From an uncultured Coriobacteriaceae bacterium (GTDB taxonomy: Bacteria > Actinomycetota > Coriobacteriia > Coriobacteriales > Atopobiaceae), in the NCBI GenBank assembly GCA_902798915.1, contig CADBYM010000006.1, positions 80,709-144,708 on the forward strand: a stretch of 64,000 nucleotides of DNA. Direction: 5' to 3'. Below the pieces are notes generated by a model. That model did no database searches. It was given only the letters and a program-made list of their open reading frames with translations, and was not told where the DNA came from. Position 1 is the stretch's first letter; each line of letters starts with the position of its first letter. Shown here in pieces: positions 15,048 through 24,131 of the stretch. Made by a program: the position numbers and the translations under genes.

Positions 15048-16658
15048 CTAGAGTCCGTTGTGCGAACGAAACCGCTCGATGGCCTCGTGATACTTGTCTA
15101 GCTGTGCGGTACCCCATGCGCCCATGTCGTCAGACGTGAGCAGCACGCCACCACACGTCGTATCGGTCACGAACATCTCCACTCGATGGGACGCGCTGAG
15201 CGAGACGCCCTCCTGACGCAGGAACATGACGTCGGGATCGCAGCGAAACGCCTTGCCATCAAGATGCGCACGCCCACGGGCGTTGGCAAGCGAAAGCTTG
15301 GTGCTCACGCGCTCGCGGTGCAACAACCGCCGATGCGGTCTGTCGTCCCAGTCCAGGCCAACGTCTTGCCCCACGCGACAATACTCGCATCGGCCGAACG
15401 CCGAGACGAGGGGCACGCCACAGAACAGCAGCTTGGTTCCGTCCGCCACACTCTCGCGCAGCAGGTCCAGCGCATCAGCCATGAGCTGACCGCGATTCAG
15501 CCCATCATGGGGTACCATGCATGCAGCGTACAGGAAGTCAAGCTTGAGCAGGCCGAACCCCCAATCCTGGGTCACCGTACGCAACACCGTACGAATGTGA
15601 CGTCGCACGTCCTCGTTGCGCGTGTCGAGCGCGACCGCTCCGCTCCACTGGCTTCCCGTCGTCACAAGCTCGCCCGTATCGCTATGCATCAACCAATCCG
15701 GATGCTCGGAGAAGACCTTCGAGTCACGCTCACACACAAAGGGCGCAAGCCAGAGCCCGGGCACGAACCCATGCTCCCGTACGTCGTCGGCCAATGCGGC
15801 CATGCCATCGGGAAAGCGCGCACAATCATGCTCAAGCCAGTCGCCCACCTTGGCGTACCCATCATCAATCTGGAACACCGGCAGCAACCCGGTGAGGTCA
15901 ATTCCCTCGGCCACGCTTGCGAGCCCCTCGAGGTCCTTCTTCAGCTTCCACGCATCAATATTCCCATAATGGCGATACCAGCTCGTGAACCCCACGACCG
16001 GTGCCACCTCGCGTGCATGGATTCCGCTGAGCGCAAGCCAGCGACTTACCGCCTGCTCCAACGTGCCGCCCGTCAACACAAGCGAGAGCAGCTCCACACG
16101 CGCCCCGCCTCGAATTGGCGACGCCGGAGGCTCTTTGGTGAAGGTGAGCGTCTGCAGCCCCAAATCCTCCTGGATGAGGGTGAAGCCAGAGTCCTCGTCA
16201 AGGGAGCCGAAGAGAAGGACCTCCTCACCCTTGCGCAGGTATCCATACCCGAAGCCGTGCTGCCTGCCAGGGCGCGCATCCTCAGGCACGAACCGATAGT
16301 CGCCGCTCGCGTCAAGGATGTACTTGTCGACCACCGCTCGAGGGGCACGTGTGAGTCCCCACATGCGATCGTCGGGCGTGCGCTCCACGCTGTCCGTCCA
16401 CGAGTTGTATCCGTTGAGGTACAAGGCGTCCGCATCCTCGATTGCGACACTCATCGTCGCCTCTACGGAATCGATTACCACCGTACGATTCGGCGTCACG
16501 AAGACCCTGCGAACTTCCTCGTTTCCCCGAACCTCGACGCCAAGCTCGCGCACGTCGTTTCCGCCTAGAGCGCTACCGTCCCCGGCAATGCGCACCCAAC
16601 AAATCCGGTCGACACCGGGAACATGATACGCAATGCGAATCTGTGGGCCCAAAGACAT
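15048..16658 (-). CDS. Alpha-galactosidase (GH36-like)
   Basis: The product is 536 residues from the ATG at 16658, which follows GAGGAGG and lies 4 bp after the transporter stop. An N-terminal beta-sandwich (residues ~1-190) contains YLNGYNSWTDS. The barrel carries VFQIDDGYAKVGDWLEHD, then GLWLAPFVCERDSKVF, and the nucleophile strand GFGLLKLDFLYAA, where the Asp of KLDF is the expected catalytic nucleophile. GQDVGLDWDD fits the acid/base region of GH36. The enzyme is intracellular, with no signal peptide, and pairs with the GPH transporter to import and split alpha-galactosides such as melibiose or raffinose-type sugars; the exact substrate is inference. Confidence 0.88.
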   Translation of the reverse strand: MSLGPQIRIAYHVPGVDRICWVRIAGDGSALGGNDVRELGVEVRGNEEVRRVFVTPNRTVVIDSVEATMSVAIEDADALYLNGYNSWTDSVERTPDDRMWGLTRAPRAVVDKYILDASGDYRFVPEDARPGRQHGFGYGYLRKGEEVLLFGSLDEDSGFTLIQEDLGLQTLTFTKEPPASPIRGGARVELLSLVLTGGTLEQAVSRWLALSGIHAREVAPVVGFTSWYRHYGNIDAWKLKKDLEGLASVAEGIDLTGLLPVFQIDDGYAKVGDWLEHDCARFPDGMAALADDVREHGFVPGLWLAPFVCERDSKVFSEHPDWLMHSDTGELVTTGSQWSGAVALDTRNEDVRRHIRTVLRTVTQDWGFGLLKLDFLYAACMVPHDGLNRGQLMADALDLLRESVADGTKLLFCGVPLVSAFGRCEYCRVGQDVGLDWDDRPHRRLLHRERVSTKLSLANARGRAHLDGKAFRCDPDVMFLRQEGVSLSASHRVEMFVTDTTCGGVLLTSDDMGAWGTAQLDKYHEAIERFRSHNGL

Positions 16659-16662
16659 ATCG

Positions 16663-18039
16663 TCACGCCTCCTCGTCAGAAACCGAACGGGCATCGATGA
16701 CGTCAAGTACTCTCCGCTCACGATAGCGAAGGAACACCAAGCCACCCATCAAGCAGAAGAGCGTCGCTACGACTGCCGTCACGCGGTATCCGAAGCCGCC
16801 GGAGCCGATGGTCGCAATGGAAGAGAACAAGATCATGGCAAGGGATTGTCCGAGGGTCATGGAGAAGGTGCGTGCCGCATAGAACATGCCCTCTCGGTTC
16901 TCCCCCGTCTCGATGGCATCCGACTCCGCGATGTCGGCCAATACCGCCTGCGGCAGGATGCCGAGAACGGCCATGGGAATGGCGGCTAGAATCGCGACCA
17001 AGGCACCCCATGCCAGCTCGGGAACGCCAAATTGCCCGCACACGCTCGTGACGCCAAAGGCGAGGCAGAAGAAGAAGAACGCGAACGCGACGAGCCGCTT
17101 CTTCCCCATGCGCTTCGCGAGGATGTTGACGGGGCCATAGAAGACGAGGCTGATCACCGTCATGCCGGCGAACAGGATGAAGTTCCATGAGCTGTCCAGC
17201 CCCATGAGGCTCGTCACGTAGAACGGCATGCCCGTCTGGAACATGGTGATGGCCACCCAGTACAGAATGTCCGAAATCTCGAAGACTTGGAACTCCTTGT
17301 TGCGGAAGGTCTTTACCACCGAGGCGCCCATGGGCGTCGTGGAAGGCTCCGTCTCGGCGTAGGCGTTCTCGTCGATGGTGAAGGCGGGCAGAAGCATGCA
17401 GGCGATAGCGATGACGGCAAGGATGGCGATGGTGATGCGATACGCATTCGCGATGCCCACCGAACCCTCCATGAACCCTGCGATGGTCGGCACAAGGTAC
17501 GCGAAGGCGGTGCCAAGGAAGTAGGTGACCGAGATGTAGGTGGAGAGGTTCACCCGCAGTTCCTGCGTGCGCCCGAGTTCGGGAATGAGCGCATTGAATG
17601 GCGTGCAGTACAGCGAAAGAGTGATGTAGAAGAGCACGAGGCACACGAAGAGGGCGATGTCGTTGAAGAGCTCGCCGCCCATGCCCGGCAGGGTGAACAC
17701 CACGACGCACATGACACCGAACGGAACGGCGGCCCACCTCATGAAGGGAATGCGCCGGCCGAGCCTGTGGTTGAGCGAATCCGACCTGCTTGCGATGAAG
17801 GGGTCAATGAAGCCGTCGACCAAACGGCAGAACGCCGTGATGAGGCCGATGATCGTCATGCCTGCGAACACGATCCCCTGCGTGATGAACAAGGGCATGC
17901 CTGCGGCAATCGTCTCTTCGCTGGGCATGTAGAAGTACAGCAACCAGTTGGACACCACTCCCGAGAGCATCGCCCAACCCAATTGTCCAATCGCGAAGTT
18001 GCGCATGACACGCCCATCCGCGAGCTTCTTCTCGGCCAT
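16663..18039 (-). CDS. GPH-family sugar:cation symporter (MFS)
   Basis: The product is 458 residues with about 12 hydrophobic segments. The family signature near the N-terminus is clear: ITAFCRLVDGFIDPFIASRSD, then RLGRRIPFMRWAA, as in MelB-like glycoside-pentoside-hexuronide symporters. The ATG at 18039 follows GAAGAGGGGGA. The alpha-galactosidase gene begins 4 bp after its stop, so the two form an operon for uptake and hydrolysis of an alpha-galactoside. A GT-B-like gene diverges from the shared upstream region at 18040-18152. Confidence 0.9.
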   Translation of the reverse strand: MAEKKLADGRVMRNFAIGQLGWAMLSGVVSNWLLYFYMPSEETIAAGMPLFITQGIVFAGMTIIGLITAFCRLVDGFIDPFIASRSDSLNHRLGRRIPFMRWAAVPFGVMCVVVFTLPGMGGELFNDIALFVCLVLFYITLSLYCTPFNALIPELGRTQELRVNLSTYISVTYFLGTAFAYLVPTIAGFMEGSVGIANAYRITIAILAVIAIACMLLPAFTIDENAYAETEPSTTPMGASVVKTFRNKEFQVFEISDILYWVAITMFQTGMPFYVTSLMGLDSSWNFILFAGMTVISLVFYGPVNILAKRMGKKRLVAFAFFFFCLAFGVTSVCGQFGVPELAWGALVAILAAIPMAVLGILPQAVLADIAESDAIETGENREGMFYAARTFSMTLGQSLAMILFSSIATIGSGGFGYRVTAVVATLFCLMGGLVFLRYRERRVLDVIDARSVSDEEA

Positions 18040-18152
18040 GATCCCCCTCTTCCGTCGAGTTGGAGAGCCCAGCCTCGCAACTCACACAACCGGTACCATT
18101 GATGTCTATACTTATGTTATCTATTTGATTATGGCACAGATTGGAGCCATCC

Positions 18153-19628
18153 ATGGACGCATCGACCGATCGGGCAAGAATCATCTTTGGCAATAGCATC
18201 GGCGAGAAGGCCTATGCGGACGCGGCAAAGGCAAAGGATCGCTTCGTGCACAAGTTCGGCGACGATTCAGACGCCATCTATCACCTTGCCGCAAACGACG
18301 TGCCGGTTATCGGGGAGCGCCTCGGCGTGCACGGTCTCTCGCTCGCCGGCGAGGGCGCGGAGCCGCTCGCGTTTGCCGAGGGGGAATCGCCCGTCATCGT
18401 GGGCAACATCCGCATGGGTTTCGGCCATTACCGCATCTCCATGGCGATTGCCAGCGCGGCGCACGCCCTCGGTCACACGCCCTACTGGTTCGACCTCGCA
18501 TCCTTCAGCGAATCCACCGTATCGAAGGTCATCGCTCACCAGAACGATCTCTACTCTCTCGGTTCGCGCCTCTCCCAACGCGTAAGCGCCTTCGACCGCC
18601 TGTATTGGGAACCGCTGAACTCGGAGGGGTTCCGACAGCTCACCTACAATGCCGGCGACCAGAAGACCATGGAGCTTGGCAAGCCACTCTTCGCCGACCT
18701 CCCGAAGGACGTCCCCTACGTCGCCACGCATGCGTGGCCGGCGCAGGCAGCAGTGCACGCCGGCCTCACCCACGTGGTCAATGCCATCCCCGACAACTGG
18801 CCCATGGCGCTGCACCTCGCCGAAGGGGCCATCCATGCCGTTCAGACCCCGTCGGCCTACCTCGGGTATCACCAGCTCCGCGGCATGGACAAGAAGCGCC
18901 AGCTCAAGCCCATGCCCCTCTCTGCCATCCGGCAATGCGGGCACTACATCGACCATGAGCTCGTCTCAAACATCGAACGCGACTGCGCAGCTCGCCGCAA
19001 CCGGCTCCTGGGCGGCGGTCCCGTCCGTTGGCTGCTCTCCGTAGGCGGGGCAGGCGCCCAGCAGGAGCTCTTTGCGGCCATCGTGGCGCATCTGCTACCC
19101 TACGTGCAGACGAAGCAGGCGGTGCTGCTCGTCAATGTCGGCGACCACAAGGACGTATGGGATGCCCTCGAACACGACGTGCCCAGCCTCGCCTCGGCCA
19201 CACAACGCCACTTCAACGACTTCGACGAGGTGGCACGCATGGCCGACACGGCGCTCGACGGAGACCTCGAGGGCGTCCACGCCTTCTGCAACGACGACAT
19301 CTTTGCCGCCGTATACTCCTCGAACTTGCTCATGCGCTGCTGCGACGTCCTTGCGACCAAGCCCAGCGAGTTCTCGTTCTACCCCGTCCCGAAGCTCATG
19401 ATCCACCGCGTGGGCGGACACGAGGCCTGGGGCGCCATTCGAGCCGCAGAAGTCGGTGACGGCACCTACGAGATTGACGACACCAACGAGGTGTTGGCTA
19501 TGATCGACGCATTCCAGTACGACCGTGAGCTCGTGGCGTCAATGTGCAACAACATCGAGCGCGCCAACAGCATAGGCATCTACGACGGAGCCTACGAGGT
19601 CGTGCGCCTCGCCGTGGAGGGCGCATAG
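18153..19628 (+). CDS. Unknown protein, glycosyltransferase-B-like
   Basis: The product is 491 residues from the ATG at 18153 (MDASTDRARIIFGNS), preceded by TTGGAG. I do not recognise a named family. The stretch IVGNIRMGFGHYRISMAIASAAHALGH resembles the GxGHxR-type N-terminal loop of GT-B enzymes such as MurG or MGDG synthases, and LLSVGGAGAQQELF resembles the start of the second GT-B domain. The tail has an aromatic-rich segment (SEFSFYPVPKLMIHRVGGHEAWG) that could hold a donor site. No signal peptide or membrane segment is present. It diverges from the GPH/alpha-galactosidase operon. A cytoplasmic sugar or lipid glycosyltransferase is a guess. Confidence 0.75.
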   Translation: MDASTDRARIIFGNSIGEKAYADAAKAKDRFVHKFGDDSDAIYHLAANDVPVIGERLGVHGLSLAGEGAEPLAFAEGESPVIVGNIRMGFGHYRISMAIASAAHALGHTPYWFDLASFSESTVSKVIAHQNDLYSLGSRLSQRVSAFDRLYWEPLNSEGFRQLTYNAGDQKTMELGKPLFADLPKDVPYVATHAWPAQAAVHAGLTHVVNAIPDNWPMALHLAEGAIHAVQTPSAYLGYHQLRGMDKKRQLKPMPLSAIRQCGHYIDHELVSNIERDCAARRNRLLGGGPVRWLLSVGGAGAQQELFAAIVAHLLPYVQTKQAVLLVNVGDHKDVWDALEHDVPSLASATQRHFNDFDEVARMADTALDGDLEGVHAFCNDDIFAAVYSSNLLMRCCDVLATKPSEFSFYPVPKLMIHRVGGHEAWGAIRAAEVGDGTYEIDDTNEVLAMIDAFQYDRELVASMCNNIERANSIGIYDGAYEVVRLAVEGA

Positions 19629-19659
19629 CGGATTGCCTCCCATCAGCCCAGCCAAAGAA

Positions 19660-19686
19660 GGCCCGCGAGGGTTTTCCTCGCGGGCC
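19660..19686 (+). terminator. Hairpin between convergent genes
   Basis: An 11-bp perfect stem GGCCCGCGAGG / CCTCGCGGGCC with a GTTTT loop lies between the stop at 19628 and the convergent gene ending at 19741. It probably serves both strands. Confidence 0.72.
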
Positions 19687-19740
19687 GTTCGTCAATCGCG
19701 TTTGGGTGGCCTGATGCGCACGCCTCGCTGAATCCGCAGG

Positions 19741-20949
19741 TTACCAGATGCGCCTGATGGCCAAGCCGCTTTGCAGCTTGGGGTCAAACCACGTGGACTT
19801 GGGAGGCATGATGCCGCCCTCGTCCGCGACGACCATGAGCTCGTCCATCGAGGTCGGAAAGAGGGCAAACGCGACGGCATGGTCGCCAGCCCTGCGCTCG
19901 AGCTCCGATGCGTCGACACCACCGACGAAGCTCGCCCGCTCGTCGGTGCGGGGATCGACGATTCCCAGCAGGGGCTCCAGAACTTGGTCTTGCAGCACCG
20001 TCACGTCGAGCTCGTCCGTCGCGCCACGCCAACGGAGCTCGCGCCAGATCCCGCGTACGTACATCCCAAACACGCCCTTTTCCGAGGGAATCACAGCCTC
20101 CTCGCGAGCATCGCCACAGGAGAATCCCGCCGCATCGAGTGCGGATACAAACGTCTCCTCGTCAAAGCCCTCAGGAAGCTCGACGATCCGGTTGTAAGCC
20201 AGAATTCGCAGCTGGCTCGCCGGGAAGAGCACCGCCAAGAATGCCTCTGCGGGATCATCGGTGCGTCCCTCTGCCCGTCGCTTCTCGCAGATTGCGGCCG
20301 CGGCCGCCGCACGATGATGCCCGTCGGCGATGTAGGCGCGCTCAATCGTCGAGAAGGCCACGCTCAACGCCCCGACGCCCACCTCACGGGCCACGCGCCA
20401 CACGCGCTGCCGCACGCCGTCGGACGCGACGAAGTCATAGATCGGCTCACCCTGCTTCGCGGCACCCACGATGACATCTATCGCCATGCTGTCGCGGTAT
20501 GCCACGAACACCGGACCCGTCTGCGCCCGCAGCCCCTCAATGTGCCGCACGCGGTCGGTCTCCTTCTGGGGAAGCGTAAGCTCGTGCTTGCGCAGCGTCC
20601 CATCAAGGTAATCGTCGGCAGCGATGGCACCGAGGACGCCCGTCTGACGATGGCCATCGGGCGACGTCAGCTCATACAGGTACAGGCAGGGCTTCTCGTC
20701 GCGGATCAGCGTCCCGTCGAGCTGTCGCTCGCGCAGGAGCTTCGCGGCGTACTCATATACCTCGGGTGCCTGCGCGTCGCATCCCACGTCGAAGCCCGTC
20801 TCGGGCCGGTCGATGGCAAGGAACGAGGTGGGATGCTCCCCCACGTAGGCGCGCGCCTCCTCGTCGGTGAAGACGTCGTAGGGTAGCGAGGCGAACTCGG
20901 CCGCATGCTCGGGGGCGGGACGCAGGCAGGTGATAGGTTCTACGTGCAT
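19741..20949 (-). CDS. DUF1015-family protein
   Basis: The product is 402 residues from the ATG at 20949 (MHVEPITCLRP), which has AAAGGAG upstream. The family pattern is visible: SLPYDVFTDEEARAYV near the start, HELTLPQKETDRVRHIEGL, then the conserved YIADGHHRAAAAAAI motif and IMPPKSTWFDPKLQSGL at the end. DUF1015 genes are often found beside serine-biosynthesis genes in anaerobes, but the reaction is not established. Here the SerA-like genes lie about 10 kb away, so the usual link is broken locally. Confidence 0.85.
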   Translation of the reverse strand: MHVEPITCLRPAPEHAAEFASLPYDVFTDEEARAYVGEHPTSFLAIDRPETGFDVGCDAQAPEVYEYAAKLLRERQLDGTLIRDEKPCLYLYELTSPDGHRQTGVLGAIAADDYLDGTLRKHELTLPQKETDRVRHIEGLRAQTGPVFVAYRDSMAIDVIVGAAKQGEPIYDFVASDGVRQRVWRVAREVGVGALSVAFSTIERAYIADGHHRAAAAAAICEKRRAEGRTDDPAEAFLAVLFPASQLRILAYNRIVELPEGFDEETFVSALDAAGFSCGDAREEAVIPSEKGVFGMYVRGIWRELRWRGATDELDVTVLQDQVLEPLLGIVDPRTDERASFVGGVDASELERRAGDHAVAFALFPTSMDELMVVADEGGIMPPKSTWFDPKLQSGLAIRRIW

Positions 20950-21416
20950 GCTCAACTCTCCTTTAGGAGGGACAGATTCCGTGACATAGTACACCCCATG
21001 CCTTGCATCCGCGCATTTTCCAAAGTGTTGCTGTGGTACCTGAACTTTCTATGACTATCCCACCTATAACTGGGAGCCACCGAGCCACATGGAGGGCTGA
21101 GAGACACACCCCGTCCCACACGTCGATAGAGCGCTACGACGCGGTGACAATCTCCGTCAATCGCCACCACGAAGGTGACGACGAGGTCCTTGCACTCGAT
21201 GCCCAGGGACGCGCGACCATGTGTGGCGCAGGCCGCAGCTACCCATGGGACAACTGGAACGACTAGGCAACAAGGTCGCTGGCGAACGTGTGCGCCTCTT
21301 CTCCACACCTTCCGTCGAAGACTCAAAAAACCGCGCATGAGCAAACGCAAAGTCGGGTACAACTATGTTCATGGGCAAGAACGGGCCATGCACCTACATA
21401 AGGAAAGGGGTTTATC
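20950..21416. other. Intergenic region without a convincing gene
   Basis: A short plus-strand frame (from the ATG at 21051 to 21266, ending SYPWDNWND) is open but has no ribosome site and no family I know. The string GGCTGAGAG near 21098 resembles a fragment of a TPP riboswitch, but the remaining conserved elements are missing. The AAGGAAAGGGG at the right end is the ribosome site of the phasin gene. Confidence 0.5.
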
Positions 21417-21782
21417 ATGGCAGCATTTGACTTTGGCGAGGGCGTCCGCAAGATCTTCCTGATTGGCATCGGCGCCGTCGCAACCGGAGCCGAGAAGTCC
21501 CAGCAGCTCATTGAGGAGCTCGTAAAGAAGGGCGAGCTCACCGTCGAGCAGGGCAAGGACCTCAACGAGGAGCTCACGCGCAAGGCGGCCAAGGCGGCCA
21601 GCAACACGCACGAGTCCTTCATCCGCTCACGCATGGAGAGCATGACGGCCGAGGAGCGCGCAGCCTACGCGAAGCGCGTCTCCGACATCGCGCGGGAGAT
21701 TGACGAGCGTGCCACGACGGTCGACGCAGAGGTCGAGGACGCCGAGGACGAGGCAGCGGACGAAGGCAGCGCCGAGGAGTAA
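21417..21782 (+). CDS. Phasin-family protein
   Basis: The product is 121 residues, nearly all helical. It opens with FDFGEGVRKIFLIGIGAVATGAEKSQQLIEELVKKGELTVEQGK in sections typical of poly(3-hydroxyalkanoate) granule-associated/phasin-like proteins (the hydrophobic IGIGAVATG followed by amphipathic heptads), and ends in an acidic tail (EVEDAEDEAADEG). The start has AAGGAAAGGGG. The AarF/UbiB-like kinase gene begins at the base after its stop, an association seen widely in Actinobacteria and Firmicutes. In organisms without PHA synthesis such proteins are thought to act as membrane-associated coiled coils; no PHA synthase is seen here. Confidence 0.82.
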   Translation: MAAFDFGEGVRKIFLIGIGAVATGAEKSQQLIEELVKKGELTVEQGKDLNEELTRKAAKAASNTHESFIRSRMESMTAEERAAYAKRVSDIAREIDERATTVDAEVEDAEDEAADEGSAEE

Positions 21783-23558
21783 GTGCGAGGCGTGGAGCAA
21801 CGGCCACATATCGCGGACGAGCGCGTAGATCAGACAGGCGCAGACGACGGCTTCGACGAGGATGCCGCTCGTCTGCGCGCGTGGTATAAGGACGTCGCGG
21901 GCGATGTGCCCACGCGCGAGGAGACCATTGGCCTCCTCGGTGGAAGGCCGGATGGAATTGGCAGTTATGGCCTCAACCGAAGGGCACGTCTCACCCGCGT
22001 CATGCAGATTCTCTCGATTGTACGCAAGTACGATATCTTGCATGGCCTCACGCCCACCACGATGCGCATCATGCTTGAGGAACTCGGCCCGACCTTCGTG
22101 AAGGCCGGACAGATTCTCTCGATGCGCTCCGAAATCCTGCCCGAGTCGTTCTGCCGTGAGCTGAGCAAGCTCCGCACCGAAGTCGAACCCATGTCGCGCG
22201 AGGAGATGCTACGTACCCTGCGCGCCGAGTACGACATTCCCCTCGAGGAGATATTCGACGCCATCGACGACATCCCGCTCGGCTCCGCATCGGTGGCCCA
22301 AGTGCACAAGGCGCGCCTGGTCACGGGAGAAGACGTCGCCATAAAGATCCAGCGCCCCAACGTGCGCCAGATCATGTCTCAGGACATCTCCATCATGCGC
22401 TCGATCGCCAAGCGTGCGACGCAGGTGATAGGCGACGATCAGTTCCTCGACATCAGAAGCGTGGTGGAGGAGCTCTGGCAGTCGTTTAGGGAAGAGACGG
22501 ACTTCCTCGTTGAGGCGCACAGCCTGGACGAGTTCCGGCGCAACAACGCATCCTGCGCCTTCGTCACCTGCCCCAAGCCGTTCTCGGGCCTATGCACGCG
22601 CCACGTGGTGGTCATGGACTACATCGAGGGAGTTCCCATCTCGCGCGTTGACCAGCTGCGCGAAGAGGGGTACGACCTCGAGGAAATCGGCGTCAAGCTC
22701 GTCGACAACTACGCAAGCCAGATGCTCGATGACGGCTTCTTTCATGCCGACCCCCACCCCGGCAACCTCGTCATCGCAGGCGGTAAGATCGCCTACCTGG
22801 ACCTCGGCATCATGGGACGCCTCTCCTCGCACGACCGGAATGCCATCTCCGAGATGGTGTTTGCGGTGGGGGACATGGACACGCCACGCCTCAAGGAAGG
22901 CTTGCTGCGCTTCTCGGTGTCCACAGACCTCGGCAACATCGACCATGCCCAGCTTCTCGCCGACCTCGATGCCGTGATGCAGGACTACGGAACCGCGACG
23001 CTCGCCGAGCTCGACCTCGGAAGGTTCCTCAACGCCATCATCACGCTCGCCCGCCGCAACAACATCGAGCTACCGAGCTCGGTGACCATGATGGGACGCT
23101 CGCTCGTAACGCTCGAGGGCACGGTGGGCAGCCTGCTTGCCAATGAGAGCATCGTGGACATCTTGGCCAACCACATCCGCTCGCAGGTGTCGATGCACGA
23201 TGCCGCCAGGCAGGAGGCGCGGACGCTTGCCCGCGAGACACGACTTGCCACTCACAGTCTGCTCAAGGCGGCGTCACAGGCATCGCTTGCCATGAACATG
23301 CTCACACGTGGACAGTTGCGCGTCAACATGGACATTCCCGGTTCCGACGACCCCATCGCCGACTTCTCGCACGCCTTCGATCGCCTGACCATGGGCATCG
23401 TCATCGCCGGACTCTTCATCGGCTCGTCCGTCATCTACTACTCCGGCATCAAACCACTGCTCTTCGGTGTGCCGGTTCTCGGATTCGTGGGATTCGTGGT
23501 CGCCTTCGCGATGGGCGTCCGTCTGATCTTCGACATCACACACGAAGACAAGCACTGA
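21783..23558 (+). CDS. ABC1/AarF/UbiB-family atypical kinase
   Basis: The product is 591 residues with a GTG start abutting the phasin stop. It carries the family hallmarks: the KxGQ motif in FVKAGQILSMRSEILPE, an Ala-rich nucleotide loop GSASVAQVHKA, Lys in VAIKIQRP, catalytic loop FFHADPHPGNL and the metal-binding DLG of AYLDLGIMGRL. Two C-terminal hydrophobic segments (GIVIAGLFIGSSVIYY and a second near the end) anchor it in the membrane. Known members support ubiquinone or isoprenoid lipid handling and show ATPase activity. The role in an anaerobe is uncertain; coupling to the phasin suggests a lipid or membrane function. Confidence 0.92.
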   Translation: MRGVEQRPHIADERVDQTGADDGFDEDAARLRAWYKDVAGDVPTREETIGLLGGRPDGIGSYGLNRRARLTRVMQILSIVRKYDILHGLTPTTMRIMLEELGPTFVKAGQILSMRSEILPESFCRELSKLRTEVEPMSREEMLRTLRAEYDIPLEEIFDAIDDIPLGSASVAQVHKARLVTGEDVAIKIQRPNVRQIMSQDISIMRSIAKRATQVIGDDQFLDIRSVVEELWQSFREETDFLVEAHSLDEFRRNNASCAFVTCPKPFSGLCTRHVVVMDYIEGVPISRVDQLREEGYDLEEIGVKLVDNYASQMLDDGFFHADPHPGNLVIAGGKIAYLDLGIMGRLSSHDRNAISEMVFAVGDMDTPRLKEGLLRFSVSTDLGNIDHAQLLADLDAVMQDYGTATLAELDLGRFLNAIITLARRNNIELPSSVTMMGRSLVTLEGTVGSLLANESIVDILANHIRSQVSMHDAARQEARTLARETRLATHSLLKAASQASLAMNMLTRGQLRVNMDIPGSDDPIADFSHAFDRLTMGIVIAGLFIGSSVIYYSGIKPLLFGVPVLGFVGFVVAFAMGVRLIFDITHEDKH

Positions 23559-23589
23559 CCAACGAATCACCCGCCGTCCGAGTCGGTTC

Positions 23590-23988
23590 TCACTCCCCCG
23601 CGTCCAGCCAACGCTTGCGGCTGAGGAAGTTCCATATCATCACGACGCCCGTCGCACACACCTTCGTCACCGTAACCGCCAGCGCGGATTTCCCCAGAAT
23701 CGTTACGCCCGCCCACATGAGCGCCTCGTTGAGGAGCAACCCCACCAGCGAGAGTGCAACGAAGATGGCAAGCTCGCTCCCCCGAGAGAGGTCGTCACGC
23801 CGCCGGAACACAAACCGCATGGATGCCACGTAGTTGAACACCACCGAGATGACGAACGAGAGCGCTGCCGACACGACAGGGTCCATCCCCAGCACCTGCG
23901 AGAGCAGCATGAGCACGCCATAGTCGATGGCGAACGCCGCAAACCCCACCACCGAGAACTTCGCAACCTGAGCAATGAGCCGCCGCAT
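23590..23988 (-). CDS. GtrA-like membrane protein
   Basis: The product is 132 residues from the ATG at 23988 (MRRLIAQVAKFSVVGF), preceded by GAGGTGGGAG. Four hydrophobic segments fit the GtrA family: KFSVVGFAAFAIDYGVL, ALSFVISVVFNYVASMRFVF, a third, and the last ending in NFLSRKRWLD. The NYxxSRxFVF-like and KxWNFLxxRxW-like elements are present. GtrA proteins are thought to translocate lipid-linked sugars used for cell-wall or surface glycan decoration. It diverges from the polysaccharide deacetylase gene. Confidence 0.85.
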   Translation of the reverse strand: MRRLIAQVAKFSVVGFAAFAIDYGVLMLLSQVLGMDPVVSAALSFVISVVFNYVASMRFVFRRRDDLSRGSELAIFVALSLVGLLLNEALMWAGVTILGKSALAVTVTKVCATGVVMIWNFLSRKRWLDAGE

Positions 23989-24131
23989 CTGAACTCCCAC
24001 CTCGCATGGCACGCCGAATGACTGGCCACTCATCTTTTCACAACGAGACGTCTCTTTCAACCCCACGACCGAAGCAGGAAGCCGCATCTCAGAGTGCTAT
24101 AGTTGCATGACGAGCTTATTCAGGAGAACAC

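Noticed and set aside
16659..16745. Longer alpha-galactosidase start at 16745
   Set aside because: It would overlap the transporter gene by 80 bp; the ATG at 16658 follows GAGGAGG at normal spacing.
21080..21140. TPP-riboswitch-like GGCTGAGAG
   Set aside because: The other conserved helices and the CTGATCTGG-type half are missing, and no thiamine gene is near.
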